Assembly: GCA_916613615.1 (NCBI GenBank) | Contig: OU744732.1 | Coordinates: 52,739,727 to 52,803,726 of the forward strand | DNA length: 64,000 bases | Source: Steromphala cineraria | Lineage: Eukaryota > Mollusca > Gastropoda > Trochida > Trochidae | Reading direction: 5' to 3' | Shown: in pieces, positions 1 through 11,395 of the stretch | How positions within the stretch are numbered: position 1 is the first letter of the stretch | Layout of the letters: each line of letters starts with the position of its first letter | Made by a program: the position numbers and the translations under genes | The notes under the pieces: model-generated | The model's database searches: none | Told to the model about the DNA's origin: nothing | The model's input: the letters and a program-made list of their open reading frames with translations, nothing else

Positions 1-160
1 CGTTATACGTGCAAAGGCAGACTATTGTGGCTTGGTAAGATTAGTTCTGATTGGTAAATTCGATATGTGGGCTGACGCGACCCTCTACAAGGCCTTTCTA
101 GACTCAGTACGGGAGTTAAACGGATAACATTGAGGCTAGGTTTTCTTAGAGTCTTAGACT
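1..160. repeat. Half of an inverted-repeat element, cut by the window edge
   Basis: The stretch around 61-160 (GCTGACGCGACC ... ATTGAGGCTAGGTTTTCTTAGA) matches the right half of the element at 50003-50348 in the same orientation. The left end would lie before the window. No coding signal is seen. Confidence 0.5.
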
Positions 161-883
161 GTGCAACAATGGTACATGTTGTCATGACCAATTGTGCAAT
201 AATGTCTTTAGCCATGGCCCTGGTCAAGGATTTTCAATTTAATGCCAAACATGATTTATTAAGTAATGTTATTTTGGAGTAAAAATAACATAAATTAGTC
301 AGAATAATCGGCCTCATGCTTTAACTATATCAGTTTAGGGAAAAACTATACTTTATTGCAAAATACATGATGGTTAGGGCAAGTTTTTATACTCATTAAG
401 ATGTTATAACCTTGTTCAACTTGATTGGAATGTAGATTTAGTGATGAGAACTGAATATATATTGAAAGATCAGTTAGGCTAAGAGAAAATGTGGATTGAC
501 TGAAATACTCATATCCTATCTTATAAATAAAAGATCAAAGTTTGACTATATACCGTGGTATTTGTGAGATTGTGATAATTAATCTGACGATACATGTATC
601 ATGATACATTCTGTACCATGATCCGTATCGTTGGCTCTTAAAAGGCTTATTGCGACTAAAGTTCAGAGGATATATGAAAAATTAATGTTTTATTTTGTCA
701 AAAACCTTGAAAAACGTATCGTGATGTGTATCATATTAAGATACATATCTTATTGTGAAGAAACTGAAACCTCACACCTCTTTAAAAGATACTTTTTTCA
801 TTCTCAGAAATAAAGTCATTAACACAACAGGATTTCCTGCAAAAACTTTCCTTAATGTTTATCTTTGATTTATATATCTTCAG
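161..883. other. No recognised gene; presumed 5' intron of the helicase
   Basis: AT-rich sequence with only short chance open frames. The next feature is a clean 3' splice site (tatatcttcag) before position 884. A short upstream coding exon for the N-terminus could lie here, but I could not recognise one. Confidence 0.4.
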
Positions 884-3800
884 CTCCATCTAAAGAAGAT
901 GAGTCGTATCTAAGGAAGTTGCTTCGGAGTCAACTGGTGAAAACAAAGAACAACATCGAAGTCCTGAGAAAAGATCCGAACAACCCCCTATACTCTGTCA
1001 AATCTTTCGAGGCCTTAAACCTGTGAGTTGTCAACTTTGTTGAGGGACGGTAGGAGGAATTTTTTTTGGTTAAAAAGTAATGGAATGCTCCTGTTTGTAG
1101 ATGGAGTTTGTCATTTGCACCATGTGTCTGAGAGAAATATTTTCTATGGCTAATTTATTATAATTACTTTAACAGAAATATGAGTGATAAGTCTGGCTAA
1201 AGATTACAAAACATAAAATTCCATTCTCTTATCAACATCTTGAAAAAGTTTTCATGGTAGGTTTGAAACCGAAAACAAATTAGTTTTTTAATTAAGGCCT
1301 GAAATTTAGGATTTCTAACATTTCATTTGATTGATCATTGATTAGTTGTTAAATTTGATAAATACAGCTGTTGTGACCCTATTTCTTGTATGCTAATATC
1401 CTGTTAGAACGGCCACTCACACGATTTCAATTAATTGTCATATGCCAAACTATATCAATGGAGTTACTATATTGAGAAGTACTGACTTGAATTCATCCAA
1501 CTATATATATCTTTTACAGAAAGCCGGAACTGTTGAAGGGCGTGTACGATATGGGTTTCAACGCCCCGTCCAAAATCCAGGAAACAGCTCTGCCTACTCT
1601 TCTTGCAGACCCGTAAGAATTCTGCTGATTGTTATTTCATAGTAAAATGACACACAAGTGTGGAAGAAAGGGTTACGATTGGTCTTGTCTTGACACTTTA
1701 TATATTTTCATTTCCGGAGCAATCGGACTCAACTGTTGATACTGACAAATATATCTTTGATTTCCATTGAGCAAACTATTAATGTATGAGTTGTCTCCCT
1801 TTTTTTACATTTTGAGTGCAAGAAGCTGAAATGCTGTTATGCAGTGCCCATGTGAATTCTAGAGGTGTAACAATACAGTGTCAAGTGATACATATTCCAT
1901 GACATTTTGTTTCGTTTTAAGGAATGTAAAGCGACATGTGAAATACTTCATTAATACTTCTTCTAGCATTCCATCTTCCCACACAAAGCCTAAAACGCCA
2001 GTTTTCAAACTTTCAGTTTTATTCCTGCTGCAGACACTTTAATTTTCTGTGCTTGTTTTCTAGCTTACTATAAGAGAAAGCATTTATCCAATCAGAAAGT
2101 AACTGGAGGTTGCTAACAGTCGCCTGTAGAGACGCTAATATCAGCACAGAAAACCCAAGGATCTGCAGCAAGGCATAAAACTAACAGTTCGGAAACTGGC
2201 ATTTTAGGCTTTGCGTAGTAAGATGCTAGCACCTCTCCTAAAACTAGGAATGTTGAATTCAGATAAAAAAAAATAAAATAAAAATAAAACAGCTGTAGGA
2301 AAGTTTTACGAAATAAGCTAAACCCAAATATTTGGTGAAAGATTATTTTGTTAAGGAGTTCGAGAGTATTTTGAATATCAAAAATTCCCCCATGTGTATA
2401 TTGCAGACCAGTAAACATGATCGCCCAGAGTCAGAGCGGAACAGGAAAGACAGCAGCCTTTGTACTGACCATGCTGAGTAGAGTAGATACTTCACTTCCA
2501 CACACACAGGTTGGTGTTGTCTTCTTATGACCTTGCATATTCTGTAATATATGAAGTTAAAGGCAAAATCAGGTAGAGTCCATCTTAAATCAGGGTTCAT
2601 TAAGAAAGCGGAAGTTTTGTAGTTAACTTTTAAAAGCCTGTAAGATATTTTGTTTTCTTTATTGCATATTCTGTAATAGATGAACTTAAAGACAAAATCA
2701 GGTAGAGTCCATCTTAAATCAGGATTCATTAAGAAAGCTAAAGTTTTGTACTTAGCTTTTAAAAGCCTGTAAGATATTTTGTTTGCTTTATTAAGCATGC
2801 AAATTGATGCAAATGCCCCAAGATCCTTTCCACATCTGCTACTTTTTTCAAGTCAAAAAGGGCACAATTTCAATTAATTATTGCTAGCAGGTTTTTTTGC
2901 CCACTTCCTCAAAGCCAAACCAACGCAGCTATGGCAGTAACTGTTACATCTCATCAACTGTTTTCCTTCTTCTGACAACAGGGTATCTTTTCAAATTGAT
3001 TATGCTAACAGCTTCTACATGACTGACAACCATCTTTTTCATCAAAATTTTTGCCTAGTGTCCTAAATTAACCCTAGGACCCCTACAAGCAAGAATTGAG
3101 GTGCAAACTGGTATTGGCTACTTTTTTTTCAGGAGTAAATTGGATAACTTCCATAATGCTATGTCAACACTCCGATGACAAATTGTCATATTTCAGCACT
3201 TGTTTTCTTTTGCAGTGTCTGTGTCTTGCGCCCACATATGAGCTAGCCCTTCAGATCGGGGAGGTCACACAGCAGATGGCTAAACACATGACAGACTGCA
3301 AGATTGGATATGCTGTCAGGGGACAGAGAGGTCTGTTTAGTATCTAAACATCCTGTATCTAAACCTTACGCTAACTCTACTAATCTGTACCCTGGGCTCA
3401 GAAGTTAAATTCGCTCGTGTGACTAGACTTAGGACAGGGGTTAAAAATTTTCTGAAAACTTTACTTGCCACAGGGCAAGTCAAACCAATGTTTCCACTTG
3501 CCCTGTTTTTTTTAATACTTGCCCGACTTTGTTCACTATTCATGGTTTAATCAAAATGAAGAATACAGATTTTTGTTATTACCCCATTTATTCAGTATTC
3601 AATTTTCTCTCACGTTTCTCTCATATTTTTTGTTTTTCATTGACACATCGTCCTTTGGTTCTTCTTCAGACTTTCTTTTGACAGGTTGAGACTCTTTGCC
3701 TCCAAAAATCTTGAAATATTTCTCTGCGACATTTTTACATATCAATGACATATGTCAAATGACAGGAGTAAAACCCTAACACAAGGTTTCAAAAGCAAAA

Positions 3801-6800
3801 GCACGATACCATGGACGCGATTGTAGGATAATTTCGTAACCAAAAACAATCTCATTGAAGCTGAAGTAAGCAGTTTACTTGCCTGACACTGTAAATATAC
3901 TTGCCCCGGGCGTCGGGCAATGGGAATTTTGAACCCCTGTTAGGATATAGCCAATCGAATCATTTTCTCGTTTGAATTTTCTCGAGAAAGTGGCGAGGAA
4001 ATGATTTGATTTGCTATATCCCAAGTCGGGCCGCGCGAGCGAATCTAGCTTCTGAGCCCAGGATACAGGGAAGTGGAGTTAGCGTAATGTTCGTACATTG
4101 AGATAGGATGGTATCTAAACCAATATCTATGAAGTTGATTTACATAGGTAGACCCGCAGTCGTAATATGTGTGTTGCTATGGTCCACACTTACGCATTTT
4201 TGTGAACATATAGGAAAAAAAGATATGGACAAAATACATACAGCATCATGAAATATCTGTAATCAACGTATCGAAAGAACAAAAATCTCAATTTTGATCA
4301 ATTGAAAGAAAAATGACAAATATAGGGTGCCGTGGTTGCCCTTAAAAGGGAGGTAACTGTACTCATGTTCTCTCAAGCCACTTGAAGCCAGGTGAGCATT
4401 CAAATAAGGACTTCAATCCTTCAAAATGATTAGATTTTTTGTGACATAAACTCATTAGCCAGAACTCCTTGAATCCTCAGTTCTGCTACTACTAGCTGTT
4501 GCAAAGGTTTCATATAAGAACTTAATAACCAGCCACTTCAAGTTCAAGTTACACTTTCATTCTCTCCATTTTGCCAGTATCTCGAGGTCAAACAGTCCCG
4601 TACCACATACTGATTGGCACGCCTGGTACAGTGATGGACTGGGGGTTGAAGATCAAGGCCATCGATCTCCGGAAGATGAAGGTGTTTGTGCTGGACGAGG
4701 CTGATGTGATGATAGCAACACAGGGACATCAGGACCAGAGTCTCCGCATTCAGAGGTGCGTACATTGATATTCATACTTCCTGTCACATCAGTATATTTA
4801 TATAAATCTCAGGTATATGTCTCGGGGTATACGTCTCAGCGTGTATTTCTCATCTTATATGTCTCTGTGTATTTGTCTCAGGGTATATTCAAATGAGCTA
4901 ACATTTTTTCTCATATACTGGATAACATGAGTTTGGTATATTCACCACCAAACCAGGCCCTTATTTCACAAGACCCTCTTAATGGAAAGGAGGGCCGTAA
5001 CCAATAGCTGTAATTATAAGTAAAATCACCCTCATCTGAATGAACTCTGTACAGTTGGGCTTTTGAACTTAGCTCTTGCCTTATCTAAAAACATCATGCC
5101 CTTACAATTAGCAATACCAGACTCACCAGAAAATAACCAACTGATTGTACCACATCTCAGAATCATTTCCACACAATTATCAATTATCAGGAACCTTGGT
5201 GCCAACTGCCAAATGTTGCTGTTCTCCGCTACATACGACGGAGACGTGATGAAGTTTGCTCAGGCTGTGATCCCCAACGACCCAGTTGTGATCCGACTGC
5301 GACGAGAGGAAGAGAGTCTTGACAACATCAAGCAGTACTACATAGAGTGTCAGGACGTAGAGGACAAGTTCCAAGCCCTATCTAACATCTATGGGACCAT
5401 CTCCATTGGCCAGAGCATGATCTTCACTAATGTATATCCTTGATTGAGTCTCTGATCTTATATCCTCGCCGCTAATGGCTGCAATATTGCCCAAGCGGCG
5501 CTAAACAATAACTCACTCACTGATCTTCTGTCGGGTGGCTTGCTCCTGCATTACACTCTATAAATCGATTCTTCTTCCCCTCTATAAAAACTTTCTAAAT
5601 GATATCTTGGGATTAACATCATATCAGTAGGAGTTGGATTTTAGTCAGACAAATCAATCTAACAATTAAAGCGACAGTCCTGTCGGGGTAATTCTTGTGG
5701 AAAAAAATTTTGCTTGTGTGCTCTTCTTCATAAAGTTGTCAGAAATACATCAACAAAAAGGTTACTACCAGTAACATGTTTCAACTTGAATGTGTTATGA
5801 ATATGTACTTATGGCATTAATTGCATGAACTTGAATGTAACCTTGAATTTCGTTTAAATAATAGATAAATAATAAATACCCCAATAGAACTGTCACATTA
5901 GGTAATAAGATCTTATGCTGCTCTGTTACTTTATCACTAATGGTAATTTTCAGCTGATCAGCTGAATTCAGCTGTTTTTAGATTGTCCTAACTGTACTTT
6001 TATTCAAAAATGACCATCCACGAACCTAAATTCCATGCATTTCATCTTTTTTTCAAAATCGCCATTGTCATCCCTGGTTTCATTCTCTCCCCACAGAGGC
6101 AGATCAAGTCATGTTGATTTAGCCTCTGTTATATTACGACGACTTTGTGGTATAGAATGGGAGATGCCTGATTGGAGGCAATCAAAGTAAGTTGTGCAAT
6201 CAGCGACGCTCTTCTTCAATCATCGTTTTGGCTAATGAATCATTGCAAAAGCATTGTGATATGAACCACCCTTTCCATGCGAGAAGCGTTGTCATTTGCT
6301 AAAGAAATTCAAATAGATTGTGATGCAGTTTTTTTTTCGCAAGGGGAAACTGCCGGAACCCACGGATAATAGAACAGAGGCTAAATCAACATGACTTGAT
6401 CTGCCTCTGTAGGGAGAGAATGGCCTGGTTTATGTTCAATACAATAAGCTGATTGTCCTGACAGCCCTTAGCTCATTATGACTAATGGTCTTGTTTATTA
6501 GTGTACAACTGGCTAGTCAGTTATTTCACTTAATCACATGCTGTTGATTCAAAAACAGTCACTGATTTAGGTAGGGTCTTTAGATGTGTTTTTTGGTGAT
6601 GTCAGCTTCTTGGGTTTATGGTGACAATTTATGACCGGGAGAAATAGGAGATACCTTAACTTCACAGTCATGGTTTATTTCTCAAAATATTCGAAATGAC
6701 GGGGGATATAGACGACACTGTCTCCTTGTTAAACTCTCGAAGTGTGCTGTTCTTTGATTGACCCAAAAATGAAGGTAGAAAAATAACAAACACATTTTCA

Positions 6801-9727
6801 CCACACAGACACGTCGGATCGCGTCCTGGCTCTCGGAGAAGATGTCTAAAGAAGGACATGCTGTGGGGCTCTTGTCAGGAGAACTGACCATCGAGCAGAG
6901 AGCGGCCATTATCAAACGGTTCCGTGACGGCAAGGAGAAAGTGCTCATCACGACCAATGTGTCTGCTAGAGGTGAGCTACAACATTAAAAGGAATATTTT
7001 TTTCTAGGTATTGTTTGTGGAAACAATATTCATGGAGACATGAATATTAGTATGTTTTTCATGCACATTATGATAATCCAGTTGAAACAGAGGATAGATA
7101 TTTGCAGCTTTCCCAAATTGGCATAATTGTTAATAGAAGGGACATAGTTCATCTATTCATTAGGTATATGAAATTTGTTGATATTCAAACAGAGAATTTT
7201 TGTCTTTTGTATAGTTAGAAATTTGTAAGTTGTATGGTCTGATGAACGGAAGCTAACACTCCCCCAAATATAAAATGAAGTTTTCATCGAAGAATCCTTG
7301 TCTTGTTGTGTTGGTGGGCCTCCGACAGTCTTTACTCGTTTTTATTAATGGGCTGCATTAGTTAGATCGTCCAGTATCATTTATTTTATCCTCAAACCTG
7401 CAAGAATTTTATCCTTCAAGTTTATGGTGTAGAAGTGCCACCTTCTTTCGTGATCAACATTTGTCAACAATCGTCATGTTGTTTATTCCCAGGTATTGAT
7501 GTGGAGCAAGTGACATGTTGTTTTATTCCTAGGTATTGATGTGGAGCAAGTGACATGTTGTTTTATTCCTAGGTATTGATGTGGAGCAAGTGACATGTTG
7601 TTTTATTCCTAGGTATTGATGTGGAGCAAGTAACATGTTGTTTTATTCCTAGGTATTGATGTGGAGCAAGTGACATGTTGTTTTATTCCTAGGTATTGAT
7701 GTGGAGCAAGTGACATGTTGTTTTACTCCTAGGTATTGATGTGGAGCAAGTGACATGTTGTTTTATTCCTAGGTATTGATGTGGAGCAAGTAACATGTTG
7801 TTTATTCCCAGGTATTGATGTGGAGCAAGTGACATGTTGTTTTATTCCTAGGTATTGATGTGGAGCAAGTGACATGTTGTTTTATTCCTAGGTATTGATG
7901 TGGAGCAAGTGACATGTTGTTTTATTCCTAGGTATTGATGTGGAGCAAGTGACATGTTGTTTTATTCCTAGGTATTGATGTGGAGCAAGTGACAGTGGTG
8001 GTGAACTTTGACCTTCCTACGCATGAAGGACGACCTGATAATGAGACGTATTTACATCGGATTGGTCGGACAGGCCGGTTTGGGAAGAGTGGAATCGCTA
8101 TCAATATGGTGGACGGGTCTCGATCAATGAACGTCATGAGGTCTATAGAAGGCCATTTTGGTAAGGGCTACCTTAAGTGATTCAAGTTTTTGACATTTTG
8201 TATCTATGTATTTTCATGGAATATAAACTAAATATTTGAATGCAGAATTGTCTTTATATACGTTTCAGTTGTACAAAGACCAGGAAAGAACTCTTGATTT
8301 TGTATTTCAGTGTTGTTATATTGAATAATTTTACTTTGTCACAGATAACGTGTACACAAGTGCACATATGAAAAATATTACTCTTCAGATGTTAACAATA
8401 AATGTAATACAATCAATTATTTCTCTTCTGTTGCAAACAAAAGATTAATTTCCAGTCTGATTAAAATCAAACATGTTTTGAGGGAAACAAAATAAAAAAT
8501 ATGTATCAGGGCTTTCCTCTCCACAATGGTGTGAAAGCACCCAAGCTAGGCGCTTGTTCGACACCAGTATAGTGAAGAAAAAAACATAGTCACAAGCGGA
8601 CCAGTCACATCGTCCATTTCAAAAACCAACATGGCGGCAATCATGTAGAAACGGATTTCACTTGAGTTACGTGCCCATAGCTCTGATATCGAAAGTTTTT
8701 GTCGCTGTCCTTGTGATTGGCTAGATGAGCTTATTTCAGAATATAAGATAAGATAAGATAAGATAAATCTTTATTGCCCTTGGAAGGGAATTTGGATTGT
8801 CATGAATTGAGCACAGTAGTAATACAGAATATATATATAACAGGATATAAAAAGGCTAAAATATACAATAATGACAATTAACAATAATCACATGATACAT
8901 GGGAATGGCAGACTGGAACAGTATAATTTAGATATTTAAATGAGTAATGCTTGCTGGAATGAATGACATCTTGGTGCGCCTTAATTTTACATTCGGAACT
9001 CGGTAGCGTCGTCCGGATGGAAGAAGTTCGTAGCAACTATGCAGGTAGTGATCGTTATCTGAAATTATCTTTTTTCCCGCACGCATGAGACTGTGTGAAT
9101 AGATTGATTCTAACGTATCAAATTGTCTCCCTGAAATTTTTCCTGCCTTTAGATTGTGAAGTAGAGGAAAGCCGGGCTAGGTGTTGTTCAAACACCACTA
9201 GAGATAACATTTTTACACTCTTTTTCCTCAAAGCATTTCTTCTTTAAAGGGGCAGTAGCACGTTTTTTGAAAAATTTATGTTTTGAATTTTTCACTGATA
9301 ATTGTATGTTAATGCTAAATGTATTATTTTGATAGTGTCAAAAATCTTATAACACCAACCAATCATCCATAGTCAGAGAACAAATTATAACGATTCACAT
9401 TAAATCCATTGGCTGCCATTTTTATGTGAACACCATTAATTCATTTTGTGCATGAAAAAGGACTCAAATGGTTGAACTTTACATTATATATTTGATTTAT
9501 ACTGCTTCATTTAGTTAAAATACATTGTCTTTTAATTGGAACCATGTATATTCATTTTCCTGACATCACCTTTTATTCCCCCTAAAAACGTGCTACTGCC
9601 CCTTTAATATTAATTGAACCAACTGAATTGTTTATTATAGTTGCGTTAATGTTTGTTCCTCCTAGGCCGTAAGATATCCAAGCTTGACGCAGACGATGCT
9701 GAAGAGATTGAGAAGATCAGCACGTGA
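884..9727 (+). CDS. DDX19: DDX19/Dbp5-like ATP-dependent RNA helicase (5' partial, 9 exons)
   Basis: Exons are 884-1022, 1520-1612, 2407-2509, 3216-3330, 4578-4755, 5191-5431, 6809-6971, 7972-8160 and 9666-9727 (TGA). All introns are GT-AG and the frame holds through 426 residues. Motifs in this partial protein: Q motif GFNAPSKIQ (58-66), Walker [11 protein letters not shown] (83-92), PTYELA (117-122), DEAD (189-192), SAT (221-223), ARGID (342-346) and HRIGRTGR (372-379). The family remodels mRNPs at the cytoplasmic face of the nuclear pore with Gle1 and IP6 (family knowledge). The stretch [18 protein letters not shown] and the C-terminus [13 protein letters not shown] are typical of DDX19 rather than other DEAD-box families. 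Compared with vertebrate DDX19 (about 480 residues), roughly 50 N-terminal residues are missing. The acceptor of exon 8 is the last of 13 tandem copies of itself. Vertebrate DDX19A/B/DDX25 paralogues cannot be distinguished here. Confidence 0.95.
1972..2225. mobile_element. Short inverted-repeat element, CATCTTCC family (copy 1), in helicase intron 2
   Basis: The ends CATCTTCCCACACAAAGCC and the complement of GGCTTTGCGTAGTAAGATG form imperfect terminal inverted repeats. The flanks ctagcattc (1963-1971) and ctagcacct (2226-2234) look like a decayed 9-bp target duplication. Sisters lie at 30296-30492 and 41472-41700. It has no coding capacity. Confidence 0.75.
2535..2792. repeat. Two tandem copies of a 129-bp intronic unit
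   Basis: GCATATTCTGTAATA starts at 2535 and again at 2664, and the two units align along their whole length with about ten differences. The repeat begins 25 bp after the donor of helicase exon 3. Confidence 0.85.
3366..4088. mobile_element. Inverted-repeat element (CCCTGGGCTCAGAAG ends), carrying a nested insertion
   Basis: Left arm TTACGCTAACTC ... TACCCTGGGCTCAGAAG is answered by CTTCTGAGCCCAGGATACA ... GAGTTAGCGTAA on the right. An uninterrupted relative lies at 13806-13946. The interior is split by the insertion at 3434-3940. Confidence 0.75.
3434..3940. mobile_element. 507-bp element nested in the previous one, TAGG target duplication
   Basis: Ends ACAGGGGTTAAAAATTTT and the complement of GGAATTTTGAACCCCTGT are inverted repeats, with TAGG directly on both sides (3430-3433 and 3941-3944). 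The interior repeats the word ACTTGCC several times. The relative at 13806-13946 reads straight through this site (GACTTGGGATATA), which gives the empty site. Superfamily is not assigned; a 4-bp duplication fits few known groups. Confidence 0.75.
5468..5522. repeat. Short SINE-tail-like repeat ending in ACTCACTCAC
   Basis: CCGCTAATGGCTGCAATATT ... CAAGCGGCGCTAAACAATAACTCACTCAC. A second copy lies at 41282-41338. The CCGCT/AGCGG words pair into a hairpin. The type is reminiscent of molluscan SINE 3' ends (recollection, not tested). Confidence 0.55.
6084..6424. mobile_element. 341-bp inverted-repeat element in helicase intron 6
   Basis: About 50 bp at the left (CATTCTCTCCCCACAGAGGC ... ATTTAGCCTCTGTTA) returns almost perfectly in inverted form at the right (AACAGAGGCTAAAT ... 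GCCTCTGTAGGGAGAGAATG). It has no open frame. Target duplications are not obvious. Confidence 0.8.
7475..7990 (+). repeat. 40-bp minisatellite made of a 3' splice site plus seven codons, 13 copies
   Basis: GTGGAGCAAG recurs at 7501, 7541, 7581, 7621, 7661, 7701, 7741, 7781, 7820, 7860, 7900, 7940 and 7980. The spacing is 40 bp except for one 39-bp unit. Each unit holds a pyrimidine stretch, CCTAG or CCCAG, and the exon start GTATTGATGTGGAGCAAGT. Only the last copy continues into the helicase exon (TGACAGTGGTGGTGAAC). Confidence 0.97.
8508..9180. repeat. Composite intronic repeat with GATAA microsatellite
   Basis: GGGCTTTCCTCTCCAC near 8509 is mirrored by GTAGAGGAAAGCC near 9163, which suggests a foldback element. 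Inside it, a run of AGATA/AGATAAGATA at 8740-8770 followed by ATCTTTATTGCCC looks like the reversed tail of a retroposon. No coding sequence is evident. Confidence 0.4.
9244..9607. mobile_element. AGGGGCAGTAGCACG inverted-repeat element, copy 1
   Basis: Starts TTTAAAGGGGCAGTAGCACG and ends CGTGCTACTGCCCCTTTAA, a clean terminal inverted repeat about 20 bp long around roughly 320 bp of AT-rich interior. It sits in the last helicase intron, about 60 bp before exon 9. No transposase. Other copies are listed below. Confidence 0.85.
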
Positions 9728-10790
9728 TACCCATATCACTCAACAGGAAGTGCTACATCTCAAAGAGAATTCTGGGAAATCTGTGTGGCCTCTTCTTCAA
9801 GTTTCACTGGGAGATGTGTAACTGAGCGGACATTTGATAAGTTTTTTGGACCATTGTCGCTTAAGTTGAAGTCTGGAACTTTAGGAACTTTCCATAACCG
9901 AAAGGAATCTCATTTCTTTTGCAAAGTTGAAAATGAGTTGTGCTACTAAAGACCCAATTTCCCACAATATCTGCTTGTGCAAGATTGGAAAATTTGATTT
10001 GAACTCAAGGCCTTTGAAGTACCTGCTTTGATTAGATTATGTTGATGGTTGATGATTTGAAACAAAATGCTTGGACATTCTACAACATACTCTTGGCAGT
10101 TAAAAGTTTACTTTGGATTATCAGCTTTTGAATAGGCTGCTTGCATTTTGTTGGCATCGATGTGAATGATTTTGTCAAATATTCCTGGATACTTGATCAT
10201 GCCTTTATCTAGTGCTGAATTCAATTTGAACATAAGGCTTCTCAATTCCATATATTTTTGTATTAAGTATTGTGCCACTTGGAACACTTTGACAGACTTT
10301 TTAAATAGTATTTTAAGGTGATAATCATGACTTCATAGATGATTTTCTTTCATGCCAGTCAGTTATTTGTGATCAATGTTTTACTTAAAAATGTGTGCTA
10401 AATCTACGTCAATTTTCATTTTCAAATGTAAAAAAAAAAAATTTTCTCATGAACATTTTAAAAAAGGCCAGGGAAGGTGCGAGTTGTAAATATCAAATCC
10501 TTGAAATGCAATTTTGGTTAAGTTTTAAAATGTGTTCACTCATTAAAGCCTGTACATATTTCATTCATATTGAAGAGTATTTCTCAACAAAGTATTTTGA
10601 TTTTAGACTATAATTCTGATTGTGTGCAGGAGAAATGTAAAGTGATGCCTCTGTGAAGAAATATCCCTATATCATGCTGTATCAGTATTTTGTTGTCATT
10701 TATTGCTGAGTTTCACGAATTATCTTTGTGCCTGACACATGGTGGCACGTGGTCTTGTGCAATGCTCAGTCAACCGCTATCAGTATAGTT
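9728..10790 (+). other. 3' untranslated region of the helicase gene and flank
   Basis: No coding frame follows the TGA at 9725-9727. A variant polyadenylation signal ATTAAA lies at 10542-10547, so a 3' UTR of about 0.85 kb is plausible; the true end is not visible. Confidence 0.4.
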
Positions 10791-10794
10791 TAGC

Positions 10795-11062
10795 AGACAG
10801 ACAGACAGACAGATTTTTTATTAGAGTCTCACCTTGCAATTATATATACAAAAAAGGTTACAAATATAGAATTCACATATAAATACAGCGAGCCACCCAA
10901 AATAGGTTACGAGAGACTAAAGCTAAATAACCAAATATATACATTAAAATACAATAGAAAAATAATTCAGGTCCATATGACAGGTAAAGATTAGGTTAAG
11001 AGATATAATGTACATGTATATGATAGAAACGCAATAATTGAGTGTAAAATAAAACGAACATG
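10795..11062 (-). repeat. Retroposon fragment headed by (ACAG)n
   Basis: CAGACAGACAGACAGATTTTTTATTAG is followed by A-rich sequence. The same type of start, GACAGACAGACAGAAGATTTTATTAG, occurs at 24735. Read on the minus strand this would be a 3' tail ending in a tetranucleotide repeat, as in some SINEs and LINEs. Inferred only. Confidence 0.4.
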
Positions 11063-11064
11063 GA

Positions 11065-11395
11065 GCAACAACGGGCGGGGCTCGCTGTAAGAGTGGGTTA
11101 TTCGATCACTGATGAATAAACTGCGAGTTTGAAGGGTTGATTCCCTGCCCCACACCGATACACAAGTTGAGAGACTTGTGGTGTCACCCTGGGAAAGTGA
11201 CTTTATTCAAAATGTGCCTCTGTTCACCCAGCAGGAAATGGGTACCTGGTAAAGAGTTGTGTTGGTGGTGACCTTCTAGCGACAAATATGTCAGCTTGGG
11301 TTAGAGCAGGGTAATGGAGCATGGAGCGCTCTGAGTCTTCAATGCGGAGATTTAGCGCTATATGAAAGCTATCCATTATTATTATTATAATCAAA
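11065..11395 (+). mobile_element. tRNA-derived SINE with ATT-repeat tail
   Basis: A Pol III B-box-like word GGTTGATTCCC lies near 11135, about 45 bp after an A-box-like stretch. The body CACCCAGCAGGAAATGGGTA / CCTGGTAAAG is a block I recognise from marine-invertebrate SINEs. The 3' end GCGCTATATGAAAGCTATCC runs into (ATT)n at 11380-11392. No coding capacity. Confidence 0.7.

Noticed and set aside
11065..11160. tRNA gene
   Set aside because: A/B-box-like words are present but no cloverleaf can be folded, and the body and ATT tail show a SINE.
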